From an uncultured beta proteobacterium (lineage in GTDB: Bacteria > Pseudomonadota > Gammaproteobacteria > Burkholderiales > Burkholderiaceae_C), in the NCBI GenBank assembly GCA_903951445.1, contig CAJBBZ010000157.1:1-56855 (forward strand): DNA of 56,855 nt, in the 5' to 3' direction. Below are positions 8,110 to 16,605 of this stretch, one piece after another. The translations under genes were made by a program, and so were the position numbers. Positions within the stretch are counted from its first letter, which is position 1; every line of letters begins with the position of its first letter. The notes under the pieces were generated by a model. That model ran no database searches. It was not told where the DNA came from and saw only the letters and a list, made by a program, of their open reading frames with translations.

Positions 8110-8466
8110 TCAAGAACTCTTAGCTGGAGTCGCAGGCGATTTTTGATCTCGGATTGTTTGGTTGATCTTCGCCTTCAGTGGCGTCGGGCAACTTCTAAAA
8201 GATGAGCTGAAGTAAACCTGAAAAATTTTGCTGCGATCAGGGTCGCGGCATTGGTACTGGCAAACGAAATGGCCTTTTTCCCCCGCAACTTCGCTGGAGT
8301 CAAAATCACAGACTGTATCGATAATGCGGGTGGGTTTTTTGGTAGCGACCTTTTTATCCTGCGCATGGGCATCGCCCAAAAAAGTGATACAGAGCAGTGC
8401 GGTTAACCCACTGCGCTGAATAATTTTTAAATCGTTGATAGCCTGGCTAAGTAGCATCATTGACAT
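8110..8466 (-). CDS. Small secreted protein, unknown function
   Basis: About 118 residues. An N-terminal signal peptide is predicted (SGLTALLCITFLGDAHA before QDKK, Ala-x-Ala cleavage). The mature part holds four Cys (VCDFD, FVCQYQCRD, RSCPT), compatible with one or two disulfides in the periplasm. The longer ORF reaches back into the zinc-ribbon gene, so ATG 8466 (or 8460/8457) is the more likely start. I do not recognise a family. Confidence 0.6.
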   Translation of the reverse strand: MSMMLLSQAINDLKIIQRSGLTALLCITFLGDAHAQDKKVATKKPTRIIDTVCDFDSSEVAGEKGHFVCQYQCRDPDRSKIFQVYFSSSFRSCPTPLKAKINQTIRDQKSPATPAKSS

Positions 8467-8596
8467 ACCCCATGCTGAACTCTTTGGCGTGTTGATGGCA
8501 GCGAAAAATGCAAGCAAAAAGTAAAAAACATTTTTAAAACGGCGATCCACTTGGAGGAAATTGTGGATTTCCGCCTCAAGTAAACCCTTGCCCGCA

Positions 8597-8872
8597 TTAG
8601 TCAAATATGTCCTCTAACCAGGACTTCTTACGATGGCGCTGGTAACGCGAATCGTCTTTGTAATACGCCTCAGGGTAAGCTGGGCGCTGTGCATGCGCAG
8701 CCTCTCCTCGACCCGCAGCACTGCCAGCGTTTTCGGATTTGGATTTTTCAAGTAGCTTGTCCAATTCGCCTCGGTCCAGCCAAACGCCTCGGCAGTTGGG
8801 GCAATAGTCAATTTCAACGCCCTGCCTGTCAGCCATGACAAGAAGGGTGTCTACGCAGTTCGGACATTTCAT
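8597..8872 (-). CDS. Zinc-ribbon protein (zf-TFIIB family)
   Basis: A 91-residue protein starting MKCPNCVDTLLVMADRQGVE and continuing IDYCPNCRGVWLDRGELDKLL, the exact CPxC...CPxCxGxWLDxGEL layout of the bacterial zf-TFIIB domain. The two CxxC pairs bind one zinc ion. The rest is charged and ends in SWLEDIFD. Function is unknown for the family. The ATG shares ATGA with the stop of the upstream small ORF frame. Confidence 0.88.
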   Translation of the reverse strand: MKCPNCVDTLLVMADRQGVEIDYCPNCRGVWLDRGELDKLLEKSKSENAGSAAGRGEAAHAQRPAYPEAYYKDDSRYQRHRKKSWLEDIFD

Positions 8873-8917
8873 AGGGGTTCCTTATTTATACATTTGGCCT
8901 GGCGCGCAAGCAGAGTG

Positions 8918-9087
8918 TTAAAGATAGAAGGCGATACCGGTGGCTGCCAGGCTGAGCGCGCCTGTGGCAGCCAGCAAGCGTGCATCGCGCGGATTTTTGC
9001 TTTGAACTCTTGTGTTGCGCCATACAGGAATACGCCCACCAGAAAAAATCCGGCCCACACAAGAGCGGGTGCAACAAGCTCATTCAT
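8918..9087 (-). pseudogene. Small two-helix membrane protein with a probable 2-base frameshift
   Basis: The ORF from ATG 9087 begins MNELVAPALVWAGFFLVGVF, a clear membrane helix, then FKAKIRAM. After that the frame loses membrane character and runs to 8869 as an unlikely 72-residue protein. In another frame the sequence continues DARLLAATGALSLAATGIAF and YL stop (8918), a second clean helix. The two parts join as KIR-DARLL if one CG is removed from the CGCGCG run at 8986-8991. The start overlaps the end of the yccA-like gene by eight bases. It is either a real slip mutation or an assembly error; no family is recognised. Confidence 0.55.
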
Positions 9088-9787
9088 TCGAACCGCCTAT
9101 GCCAAACAGGCTAAGCAGGCTGGTGAACAGGTTGAACACTGACACAAAGAGTCCAACGGTTGCCATCACGTAGTTGGTTTCGCCACCGTTCACGATACGA
9201 CTGGTTTCAAACAAAATCAGACCGGCGGATAACAAAGCAACCATGCCTGACACGGCCAGTCCCAGCGCGGGAATGTCCAAGAGCATCGCAGCGATGCCTG
9301 CAAGCACTGCAATCACCATGCCACAGAAAAGAAAGCCACCGATAAAGCTGAAATCGCGCCGTGTCAGTAGCACATAGGCCGACAAACCGATGAAGGTGGT
9401 GCCAGTGGCTGCCAAAGCCATGGACACAGTTTGCGCGCCGCCGGGCAATGCCAGCGAATGGGTCAGCAAGGGGCCGAGGGTGTAGCCCATAAAACCGGTC
9501 AGTGCAAATACGGCTGGCAGCGCCCATGCGCTGTTTTGTAATTTATGGATCGCGAAAAGTAGTCCGAAATAGCCTACCAGTGTCAAGATCATGCCGGGCG
9601 CACGCCATTGGTAAGCAACTGATGCGCTTGCCACGGCAGCGCTAAAAAGCAATGTCATGGCCAGTAGGGCGTAGGTATTGCGCAATACGCGGCTTACTTG
9701 CGCCGAATCCGAAAGCGCGGGTGCATCGACGGCATAGGGATAGCCCGACACATTACGTGAAGAGAGCGCGGTGGTGTCAGAGTTCAT
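9080..9787 (-). CDS. Bax inhibitor-1/YccA family membrane protein
   Basis: A 235-residue integral membrane protein with seven predicted helices. After a soluble N-terminal 30 residues comes RVLRNTYALLAMTLLFSAAV, the conserved start of BI-1 proteins, and near the end FETSRIVNGGETNYVMATVG, the family signature with the paired Asp/Glu region that gates a calcium leak in BsYetJ-type homologues. In enterobacteria YccA inhibits FtsH on jammed translocons; the role here is inferred only from family. Length matches the family. Confidence 0.93.
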   Translation of the reverse strand: MNSDTTALSSRNVSGYPYAVDAPALSDSAQVSRVLRNTYALLAMTLLFSAAVASASVAYQWRAPGMILTLVGYFGLLFAIHKLQNSAWALPAVFALTGFMGYTLGPLLTHSLALPGGAQTVSMALAATGTTFIGLSAYVLLTRRDFSFIGGFLFCGMVIAVLAGIAAMLLDIPALGLAVSGMVALLSAGLILFETSRIVNGGETNYVMATVGLFVSVFNLFTSLLSLFGIGGSNE

Positions 9788-9959
9788 GGTGTTGCTTTCT
9801 CAGGTAAATAATCAATGTAAAAAAACAGGGAACGCAATGAAAACAAAACAAAGCGGTAGCGGGTGATGGCCTTTTGGCTTTTACGGGTAGAACGATAGGG
9901 TTTGTCTTTGTCTAATAAAAGCAGATAATTTCTTATTAATATTCCTGAAAATACAGAAA

Positions 9960-10850
9960 ATGCGTACATCCTTTAATTTCAAACATCTTTATTACTTCTG
10001 GGTGGTGGCCAAGGAAGGTGGCATGTCCCGCGCTGCCGACAAGTTGGACATGGCAGTTCAGACCGTCAGCGCGCAGGTGCGCGAGCTTGAGCGGTCTTTG
10101 GGCTGTGAATTGCTCAAGCCTGCCGGGCGCGGACTGGTGCTGACCGATGCCGGCGTTGCGGCGATGCAGCAGGCGGATCTGATTTTTCAGCTCGGTGAGG
10201 ACTTGCCAAGCCGTGTGCGCGATGCAGTCAGCACGCCTTCGGTGCGTTTGTGGCTAGGTATCAGCGATGGATTGCCCAAGCTCGTGGTGCATCGCCTGCT
10301 ACAGCCTGTGATGGCCGAGCCGCAACTGCGTTTGCTGTGTCATGAGGGGCAATTGAGCGACTTACTGGGCGATCTGGCACTGCACAAGCTAGACCTGGTG
10401 ATTTCAGATAAGCCTGCACCCTCCAATCCAAATCTCAAGCTTTATAGCCATGCGCTGGGTTTTTCAACCATCGCATGGTACGGAACCGCCGCGCTGTTGA
10501 AGACTTCAAAAAAGCCTTTCCCCGCTTGTCTGGCTGAACTGCCGGTTCTGTTGCCGACTACGCACACGGCAAGCCGCGACCGGCTGGATAAATGGTTTGA
10601 GGAGCAAGGTATCAAGCCGCGCATCGTGGGGGAGTTTGAAGACAGCGCCCTGCTGAAAACCTTTGGCTCCAGCGGCATGGGTGTATTTCCTAGCGCAGAG
10701 TGGGTGCATGACGATTTGTTATTGCATTACGCAGTAAATCGCCTCGGACCTTGCGAAGGTGTGATTGAACATTTCTACGCTATAGGTACAGAAAAAAAAG
10801 TGCAACACCCGCTGGTTCAGCGCATGCTGCAAGCTTCTTTAGAAACCTAG
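9960..10850 (+). CDS. LysR-type regulator, NhaR-like
   Basis: A 296-residue LTTR. The N-terminal helix-turn-helix spans residues 5-65 (NFKHLYYFWVVAKEGGMSRA then AVQTVSAQVRELERSLGCEL). The opening FNFKHLYYFWVVAKEGG resembles NhaR, the Na+-responsive activator of nhaA, more than the general LysR pattern. The effector domain follows (LWLGISDGLPKLVVHRLLQP). No nhaA is adjacent; the neighbour on the other strand, overlapping tail to tail, is terC. The target is therefore unknown. Confidence 0.9.
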   Translation: MRTSFNFKHLYYFWVVAKEGGMSRAADKLDMAVQTVSAQVRELERSLGCELLKPAGRGLVLTDAGVAAMQQADLIFQLGEDLPSRVRDAVSTPSVRLWLGISDGLPKLVVHRLLQPVMAEPQLRLLCHEGQLSDLLGDLALHKLDLVISDKPAPSNPNLKLYSHALGFSTIAWYGTAALLKTSKKPFPACLAELPVLLPTTHTASRDRLDKWFEEQGIKPRIVGEFEDSALLKTFGSSGMGVFPSAEWVHDDLLLHYAVNRLGPCEGVIEHFYAIGTEKKVQHPLVQRMLQASLET

Positions 10851-10851
10851 G

Positions 10852-11811
10852 CTAATCGAGCGCTTGCGGTTTGGCCGTCTTCATGCTCAAGAACATGGTG
10901 AAGCCAAGAATACCGACAACCACTGCCAGTGACACGCTAACGGGTATTTTGTAAATATCGATCAGACACATCTTCAAGCCAATGAATACCAAAATCACTG
11001 CCAGGCCATAGCTCAGTAAATGGAATTTATCCGCCACCGCCGCCAACAAGAAGTACATTGCCCGCAAACCCAAAATAGCCATGACGTTGCTAGTCAGCAC
11101 GATGAACGGGTCGCTGGTGATGGCAAAAATAGCCGGGATGGAATCGACCGCAAAAATGACATCGGTAATTGCAATCAGGCAGATCACCATGAAAAGCGGC
11201 GTAGCGATGCGCTGGCCGTTTTCGATGGTCATAAATTTTTCGCCATCGAAGTTTTTGCTAACCGGCAAGACCTTGCGCAGCAACTTGAGCGCCGGGTTGT
11301 TGTTTAGGTCAGGTTCTTTACCTGCTGCCCACCACATCTTGATACCGGTCAGTACCAAGAAGGCGCCGAAGACATACAAAATCCAATGAAACTCCGCCAG
11401 CAACCAACTGCCCGCCAAAATCATGACGGTACGCAACACGATGGCGCCGACGATACCGATCATCAGCACACGCTTTTGAAACGCACTGGGCACGGCAAAG
11501 TAGGTAAATATCATCAGGAATACGAAGATGTTGTCCACTGCCAAGGATTTTTCAATCAGATAACCGGTCAAAAATTCCAATGACTTGGCGTTGGCAAGCT
11601 CGACGGAGCCCGTGCTGTCCTTCACTGCCCACCAGAAAAGCCCATTGAACAAAAAGCTCATCACGATCCAAACCATGGACCAGTGGAGTGCTTCCTTGAA
11701 GCCAATATCTTGCGCACCCTGTTTTTTGAGCACGACAAAGTCGATGAAGAGCGACACCAGCACGATGACGCAGAAAGTGACCCAAAGCCACAGGGGAGCA
11801 ACAGTATCCAT
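10852..11811 (-). CDS. TerC-family integral membrane protein (Alx-like)
   Basis: A 319-residue membrane protein of the TerC family, linked to tellurite resistance and, for Alx/MeeF-type members, manganese export. Eight or nine hydrophobic helices are visible, with the conserved acidic membrane motifs VSLFIDFVVL, KSLAVDNIFVFLMIF (Asp in a helix) and ITDVIFAVDSIPAIFA, which are thought to bind metal. ATG 11811 is chosen because AAGGA lies six bases upstream; an ATG 30 bases earlier is less likely. The 350-base leader holds no convincing manganese riboswitch. Confidence 0.93.
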   Translation of the reverse strand: MDTVAPLWLWVTFCVIVLVSLFIDFVVLKKQGAQDIGFKEALHWSMVWIVMSFLFNGLFWWAVKDSTGSVELANAKSLEFLTGYLIEKSLAVDNIFVFLMIFTYFAVPSAFQKRVLMIGIVGAIVLRTVMILAGSWLLAEFHWILYVFGAFLVLTGIKMWWAAGKEPDLNNNPALKLLRKVLPVSKNFDGEKFMTIENGQRIATPLFMVICLIAITDVIFAVDSIPAIFAITSDPFIVLTSNVMAILGLRAMYFLLAAVADKFHLLSYGLAVILVFIGLKMCLIDIYKIPVSVSLAVVVGILGFTMFLSMKTAKPQALD

Positions 11812-12164
11812 GGAATCCTTAAGCCTTAAATGGTGACGCATCGCTCAGCATTCTTAATTGCTGAAACGGTCCCAGCACTGTTTCTGGCAGCGACTAAGGA
11901 CTTGGGTAATTTAGCGATTTTTCACTGAATAAAAAACAATAACACTTCGGATTAAATTGAAAGATAGAAAGTTTTTCCTTGCTAGGCGATCCGTTTTTAG
12001 TGGCGCCAACAGCTAGCCTTCCCCGGAAGGTATAAGGGCTTTACTAGGTACTGAGGTATTTGTTTTTTTTCCGGCTTTCTATCATCAGCCTCTCGCTGCC
12101 AAAACAGCTATTCATTCTGCCAAGCAAAAGCCTCGCGTGATAAGGTGGTGCTGGTTTCTATGCG
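11812..12164. other. Divergent intergenic region between terC and the DUF2062 gene
   Basis: About 350 bases, AT-rich (runs at 11931-11938 and 12062-12070), presumably containing promoters for both genes. A perfect stem CCTTCC-CC-GGAAGG sits at 12017-12030. No ORF of note, no FNR box and no recognised riboswitch was found. Confidence 0.5.
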
Positions 12165-12689
12165 ATGACACAAAACAAATCTTCCATTCGTGGCATGTGG
12201 GGCAAATGGTTGCCCGGCAAAGAATTTCTGGCCAAACATCCGTGGCTCCATCCGATTACGGACAAGCTACTTCATCCGCAGTTAAGGCGCATGCAACATG
12301 AGGCAGTAGCGCGTGGCGTTGCGGTCGGTCTGTTCTGGGCCTTTGCGACGCCTGTTGCCCAGGTGCTGATCGCTGCCGTGCATTGCGTCTGGTGGCGTGC
12401 CAACTTGCCCCTAGCTGCATTGATGACGATGGTGACAAATCCTTTAACCATTGGTTTTTGGCTATGGCTAGCCTACCGTCTGGGCTCGGTAGTGCTCGAT
12501 GAACCTGTCCAGGCTGGTATCACTTATTCGGCCTTGCCGGCCCAATGGCTGGCGGAATATGCATGGCCCGCTGCCGTGGGCATGGGCTTGTTTGCCATCG
12601 GTTTTTCCGTGGCGGGGTACGTAGGGATCAAGCTGGTCTGGCGTTTCAATACCAATATCAAGCGCTGGCGCCGAAGACTGGCAAGGTGA
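12165..12689 (+). CDS. DUF2062 family membrane protein
   Basis: A 174-residue protein with the DUF2062 pattern: a basic N-terminus, HPQLRRMQHEAVARGVAVGLF, then two or three helices with the conserved MVTNPLTIGFWLWLAYRLG (an NP motif between helices), a short loop and a final helix GMGLFAIGFSVAGYVGIKLVWR followed by a basic tail. It is an inner-membrane protein of unknown role; family members are common in beta- and gammaproteobacteria. Confidence 0.88.
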   Translation: MTQNKSSIRGMWGKWLPGKEFLAKHPWLHPITDKLLHPQLRRMQHEAVARGVAVGLFWAFATPVAQVLIAAVHCVWWRANLPLAALMTMVTNPLTIGFWLWLAYRLGSVVLDEPVQAGITYSALPAQWLAEYAWPAAVGMGLFAIGFSVAGYVGIKLVWRFNTNIKRWRRRLAR

Positions 12690-12709
12690 ATTATTGGTGC
12701 CGCATGGGC

Positions 12710-13921
12710 TCAGCCATCGCGCCCATCTAATCGGGTTTGTAACAGCCACGGGCCATAAGTGAGGGCGTAGAGGCCAAAGGCCGCTGCCCAAGTAGCCGCT
12801 GCGCAAAGTAGCGCCCAGGCGGTCTGCGATGGCATCGCCAGCGGCCACACCACGCGGCATAGCGCAGCCGCAATCAGCAGCGCGAACGCTGCTATTTCAA
12901 TACGCCCCGCTTGCACCGGGCGCCCGGTGTGACCGCGCGCGGTGCGCGTCATCATGCCTAGCACCAAGGTTGCAGTGGCGCCCACGGCCAGGCTGTGAAT
13001 TCCGGCAGACACGCCTACCCAGCCGAGTTCTGATAAAGCCAGCAGGCCAAGGCCAATGGCAAACCACAGGTAGGCAATTTGCAATACCCACACCATGGGA
13101 CGCTTGCGCGTGGCCCAGGGCGACCAGCGCCACTGACGTACCAGGTGCAAGCCCGCTGCAAGCGCTAAAACCAGCGCGTTAATGGGTGCAAAATCGGCGG
13201 GGGCAAACAGCCAAAGTGCCAAGCCTATGGTGGTATGGGCCAACACCGAGCGCTCCAGCCAAGGCAGAGCTTTGATGTGCACGCCAGGAAGCGCCGCCAT
13301 GGTGAAGGCGGGTATGACTCGTCCCGCCATCACGCACTCCAGCACGATGATCAATGCCAACATGGCATGCAAGGCCGACAGGGGCGACCATTCCACCCAA
13401 CCCAGCACGCTGCCATGGAAGGCCGCATTCGCAAAGGCCATCAAAAGCAGCAGGCCCGCTAGCGGCAGGTTGCGGTAGTTTCCTGCGCGCAGCAGCAAGC
13501 GCGCCAGCACCACGGACACCAGGGGCAACAGTGCCACATCCAGCACTGCGTACACCAGATAGGGCGCTCCCAGCGCTGCTACACGCGCTGATAGCCAAAG
13601 CCCGGCCAGAGCACCCAGTTGCGCACCCCTGGGTGTGGCCAAGCCGGTCCAGGCTTTGCCTGCGGTCATCAGAAAACCAATCACCACGGCACCCACAAAA
13701 CCGTAAAGCATTTCGTGCGCATGCCACAGCAATGGCGCCATGGCCGGTGTCCATACCAAGTAACCCAGCAGCGTCAACACCCATGCAGGTATAGCCAGTG
13801 TGGCAAACAAGGCAGCCCCCAGATAAAAAGGCCGAAAGCCCAAACGCAAAAACGCCCGACCAGACGCAGAGTGCGCGCTCGGTTCTTGAACGTTGAGTGG
13901 CTTGAGGGCTATAACTTTCAC
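12710..13921 (-). CDS. nnrS: NnrS family haem-copper membrane protein
   Basis: A 403-residue protein with about twelve membrane helices. Family hallmarks are RLGFRPFYLGAALFA near residue 30, WHAHEMLYGFVGAVVIGFLMTA near 65 (His pair), AGRVIPAFT near 200, and GIHSLAVGATATLVLGMMTRTARGHTGR near 315. NnrS binds haem and copper and relieves nitrosative stress during denitrification in other proteobacteria. GTG is the only start consistent with the family N-terminus. A perfect FNR/DNR-type box lies 177 bases upstream (14098-14111), which fits anaerobic or NO-dependent induction. Confidence 0.94.
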   Translation of the reverse strand: MKVIALKPLNVQEPSAHSASGRAFLRLGFRPFYLGAALFATLAIPAWVLTLLGYLVWTPAMAPLLWHAHEMLYGFVGAVVIGFLMTAGKAWTGLATPRGAQLGALAGLWLSARVAALGAPYLVYAVLDVALLPLVSVVLARLLLRAGNYRNLPLAGLLLLMAFANAAFHGSVLGWVEWSPLSALHAMLALIIVLECVMAGRVIPAFTMAALPGVHIKALPWLERSVLAHTTIGLALWLFAPADFAPINALVLALAAGLHLVRQWRWSPWATRKRPMVWVLQIAYLWFAIGLGLLALSELGWVGVSAGIHSLAVGATATLVLGMMTRTARGHTGRPVQAGRIEIAAFALLIAAALCRVVWPLAMPSQTAWALLCAAATWAAAFGLYALTYGPWLLQTRLDGRDG

Positions 13922-14097
13922 ATGGATATCGAGTGGGGAAACGAGGGTGCCTTAGCCGGCGTCAGCACGCACGGTGGGGTACGCAAAAGCGTCTACAGAA
14001 TACGCCTCAAGCCCAAAATATGGCTTCGATCAATGTAGCACCAACTAGCAAAAATAGATCAAATAAAGTCAAAGCAAGCCGCATCATTAGCGCCTCT

Positions 14098-14111
14098 TTG
14101 ATGTTGATCAA
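14098..14111 (-). promoter_or_regulatory. FNR/DNR-type box upstream of nnrS
   Basis: TTGAT-GTTG-ATCAA is a perfect match to the FNR/DNR consensus TTGAT-N4-ATCAA. It lies in the 258-base gap between crtC and nnrS, 177 bases before the nnrS start. Since crtC ends 69 bases away and points the same way, nnrS is the only gene it could serve as a promoter element. Confidence 0.65.
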
Positions 14112-14179
14112 GACCCGTGTTCGTGGCCTGCCCGCCTCAAGCCGAACCCATGCAAAGTTGCTGATGTAAGGCGTCTTGG

Positions 14180-15400
14180 TTAGCCCCGCCTAGGCATTCT
14201 CCAAGGCAGCATCATCCGCACCGGCAGCGACACTAAGCGCGGTACATCTAGCGATTCGTGAACGGCGGTTACGTCCTCACCCAGCAGGCGGGTGCGCAGC
14301 AGGGAGCGCACGTAAAACGGCGTGTCTTCCAGGGTGCTGACCAGTTGCGGGGTGCTGCCAGTTTCGCTGCTCATAGCGCGCGGTATGCGCCAGCCGGAGT
14401 GGGGCAGCGCGTGGCGTGGCGGGGCTTCGAAAGCAGTGGTCTCTCCGTTGCGGGCAAAGCGTTGCGCCACGACGCGGCCCGGGCCTTCGCGGGGGCGCAC
14501 GTCATAGACCACGGCGGTGTCGCCATTGGCCATTTCGGCGCGCGCCCAGTCCCAGTCGCGAAAGCCATTTTCTACCGGTTCGTCGCCTTCATTGGAGTCC
14601 ATGTAAGCGTGTCCGCTCCAGCGCGCGCTAGGCTTGTCCAACTCCACTTCCACGCGCGAGCAGGGCGCTATCGGGCCCCAGCGGTGGCGGCCCGCGTTGT
14701 CCAGCGCGGTGACAAAGCGGCACAGGCCTTCGGGCCGCACGGTGACACGGCCACGCACGCGCATAGGGATGGGCACGTTGATTTCGTCAAACTCGATGCG
14801 CAACGCCTGGCCGTCCCAGTGCAGGCTGCTCGGGCCTATGCGGTAGTGGTCTGCGCTGCGCTCGATGTGGCTGCGGCCCCGCTCCGTCATGGTCCAGCGT
14901 TTGCCGGCTTTGCCGTACAGCGCGACGTTGAGGGCGCAGTAGTTTTCAGCCTCGGCCACGCCGCCGCCCAGCTTGCGTGCCAGCGCGTAGTACGGCGAAA
15001 ACACGCTGCCCACAAAAGCGATGATGGAAAGGCCGTGCTGGCCGTCATCGCTTAGCGCGTCGACATACCACCAGAGATAAGCACCCGGCGCGACCGGCTG
15101 GTCGAAGCTTGGTGCGCCATCAGCGTGGCGGCCGCCAACCGGCCCGACATAGCCGCCATCGGCACGCCCGGCCCCGGATGCACGCTGCCCCCCGCCAGGT
15201 ACAGGCCCGGCACCGGACTGCGCGCCGAGTGCCGCGCAAATGCCGACATCCAGCCGTGGGTCGCCTGTCCATACAGCGCGCCCCCGCTGCCTGGGAACAG
15301 GCGGGCAAAGTCCTGTGGCAGCGTACGCACCCGTTGATGTGGCTGCCATTGCAGCTCCAGGCCACAGTGGCGCATCAAGGCCAGACTGTTCGATTCGCAT
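14180..15400 (-). CDS. crtC: Hydroxyneurosporene synthase CrtC (carotenoid 1,2-hydratase)
   Basis: Adds water to the C-1,2 double bond of acyclic carotenoids in the spheroidene pathway. The recognisable protein starts near base 15120: SFDQPVAPGAYLWWYVDALS, then DDGQHGLSIIAFVGSVFSPY, the conserved CrtC opening, followed by NYCALNVALYG and HAYMDSNEGDEP, about 310 residues in all. The frame stays open back to 15400, but that part overlaps crtD in another frame and is not CrtC-like. No ATG, GTG or TTG occurs in frame between ATG 15349 and the conserved start, so the true start is unresolved. The domain overlaps the last 70 bases of crtD. Last gene of crtADC. Confidence 0.9.
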   Translation of the reverse strand: MRIEQSGLDAPLWPGAAMAATSTGAYAATGLCPPVPRQRGRAVWTGDPRLDVGICAALGAQSGAGPVPGGGQRASGAGRADGGYVGPVGGRHADGAPSFDQPVAPGAYLWWYVDALSDDGQHGLSIIAFVGSVFSPYYALARKLGGGVAEAENYCALNVALYGKAGKRWTMTERGRSHIERSADHYRIGPSSLHWDGQALRIEFDEINVPIPMRVRGRVTVRPEGLCRFVTALDNAGRHRWGPIAPCSRVEVELDKPSARWSGHAYMDSNEGDEPVENGFRDWDWARAEMANGDTAVVYDVRPREGPGRVVAQRFARNGETTAFEAPPRHALPHSGWRIPRAMSSETGSTPQLVSTLEDTPFYVRSLLRTRLLGEDVTAVHESLDVPRLVSLPVRMMLPWRMPRRG

Positions 15401-16605
15401 GTATCTATCTCCCCTGCATCAAAACTGTGGGTGTCGCCGTCTGCTGGTGCATTGATCAAGCACAACAAGCGCTCCGGGCCGCTGTGTGCCAAGCCATTGT
15501 CTTGCCGGTCTTGCGCGCACACATACACCGTGCCTTGGCGCGGCAGTTGGCGGCGTTGAAAAATGTCCTCAAACTCGCTGCGGTAGTCATTGTCAAAAAA
15601 TACGTTGTGACGCACCAGCGGGAAGCCGCTGGCCGTGGCGTGCATCGCCATCGTAAACGCCGACAGCGAACGCGAAGTGGCTGGCACGGGCTTGAACGCG
15701 GGGCGCAGCGCCTCGCCCAAAAGGCCTTGGCCCAGCGCCGCTACATCGCCGTTGAACACCACATCGTCTGCCGGGATGACTTCGCCGCTGGCCAGTTGCA
15801 CGCCGCTGACGCTGCCTTTGCTTAATAGGATTTGCGTGCAAGCCTGACCGTAGCGCGAATGCACGCCGTGTTTTTCGCCCAGGCTAGCCAAGGCCTGCGC
15901 CACCGCAAACATACCGCCTTGCACCGACCAAACCCCGTCCAGCTCCACCTGCGCCACTAGCATTAACGTAGCGGGTGCGGACCAGGGCGAGGAGCCACAG
16001 TAGGTGGCGTAGCGGCCAAAGAGTTGCTGCAAGCGCGGATCATGAAAATGTCGCCCCAGGCTGCGCCATAGGCTGGCAAACGGGCCCAGCCCGGCCAGCG
16101 TGGTCATGCCGCCAATACCCAGGTCGTCCACCATGCTGAGCAGGTTCGGGCGTTCGCTGCGGATATACGGTTTTTCGAGCGCGTCATACAGCGCACGGGT
16201 TTCGCGGCAAAAGCCTAAAAAGCGTTTGGCTTCTTGCGGGCTGCTAAAGCGGGCGATGGCATCGGCGCTGGCCTGCGTATCGGCCAGCAAATCCAGGCGC
16301 TGCGCGCTGCCGCGCCAGGCATGGCGGGCCAGTACGCCGATGGGCTCTAAGGTCAGGATATCGCCCAGGGAAGTGCCCATCTCTGCCAGCATTTGCTCCA
16401 GCACCCAGCGCATGGTAAACACCGTAGGCCCGGCATCGACCCCTACGCCATCGACCAGGGTTTGGCGTATCTTGCCGCCCGGTGTGGCAGCGGCCTCCAC
16501 CAAGGTTACGTCCAAGCCCCGGTGCGTCAACACCAAAGCGCTGCACAAGCCGCCAATGCCCGCGCCCACCACCACCACGCGGCGGGTGCGCAAGGGGTCA
16601 GTCAT
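15052..16605 (-). CDS. crtD: Hydroxyneurosporene/methoxyneurosporene desaturase CrtD
   Basis: FAD-dependent C-3,4 desaturase of the spheroidene branch, acting on the hydroxylated carotenoid made by CrtC. The 517-residue protein starts with the dinucleotide-binding motif VVVVGAGIGGLCSALVL (residues 10-26), continues with the crtI/crtD-type GVGVDAGPTVFTMRWVLE, and ends in AGGSVHPGPGVPMAAMSGRL, the family C-terminal FAD motif. The start overlaps the crtA stop by eight bases and its 3' end overlaps the CrtC domain, so crtA-crtD-crtC is tightly coupled. Distinguished from crtI (at the window start) by context and by the VDAGPTVFTM motif. Confidence 0.94.
   Translation of the reverse strand: MTDPLRTRRVVVVGAGIGGLCSALVLTHRGLDVTLVEAAATPGGKIRQTLVDGVGVDAGPTVFTMRWVLEQMLAEMGTSLGDILTLEPIGVLARHAWRGSAQRLDLLADTQASADAIARFSSPQEAKRFLGFCRETRALYDALEKPYIRSERPNLLSMVDDLGIGGMTTLAGLGPFASLWRSLGRHFHDPRLQQLFGRYATYCGSSPWSAPATLMLVAQVELDGVWSVQGGMFAVAQALASLGEKHGVHSRYGQACTQILLSKGSVSGVQLASGEVIPADDVVFNGDVAALGQGLLGEALRPAFKPVPATSRSLSAFTMAMHATASGFPLVRHNVFFDNDYRSEFEDIFQRRQLPRQGTVYVCAQDRQDNGLAHSGPERLLCLINAPADGDTHSFDAGEIDTCESNSLALMRHCGLELQWQPHQRVRTLPQDFARLFPGSGGALYGQATHGWMSAFARHSARSPVPGLYLAGGSVHPGPGVPMAAMSGRLAAATLMAHQASTSRSRRVLISGGMSTR

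Noticed and set aside
11812-12164. Manganese (yybP-ykoY) riboswitch upstream of terC
   Set aside because: TerC/Alx genes often have one, but on the terC strand no GGGGAGUA-type element with the second conserved loop was found; only a GGGGAAGG segment and an isolated 6-base stem are present.
14180-15400. Frame 15120-15400 as a genuine CrtC N-terminal domain
   Set aside because: It overlaps the well-conserved crtD C-terminus in another frame and is rich in Gly, Ala and Arg as expected for a shadow; kept only as an unresolved start problem.
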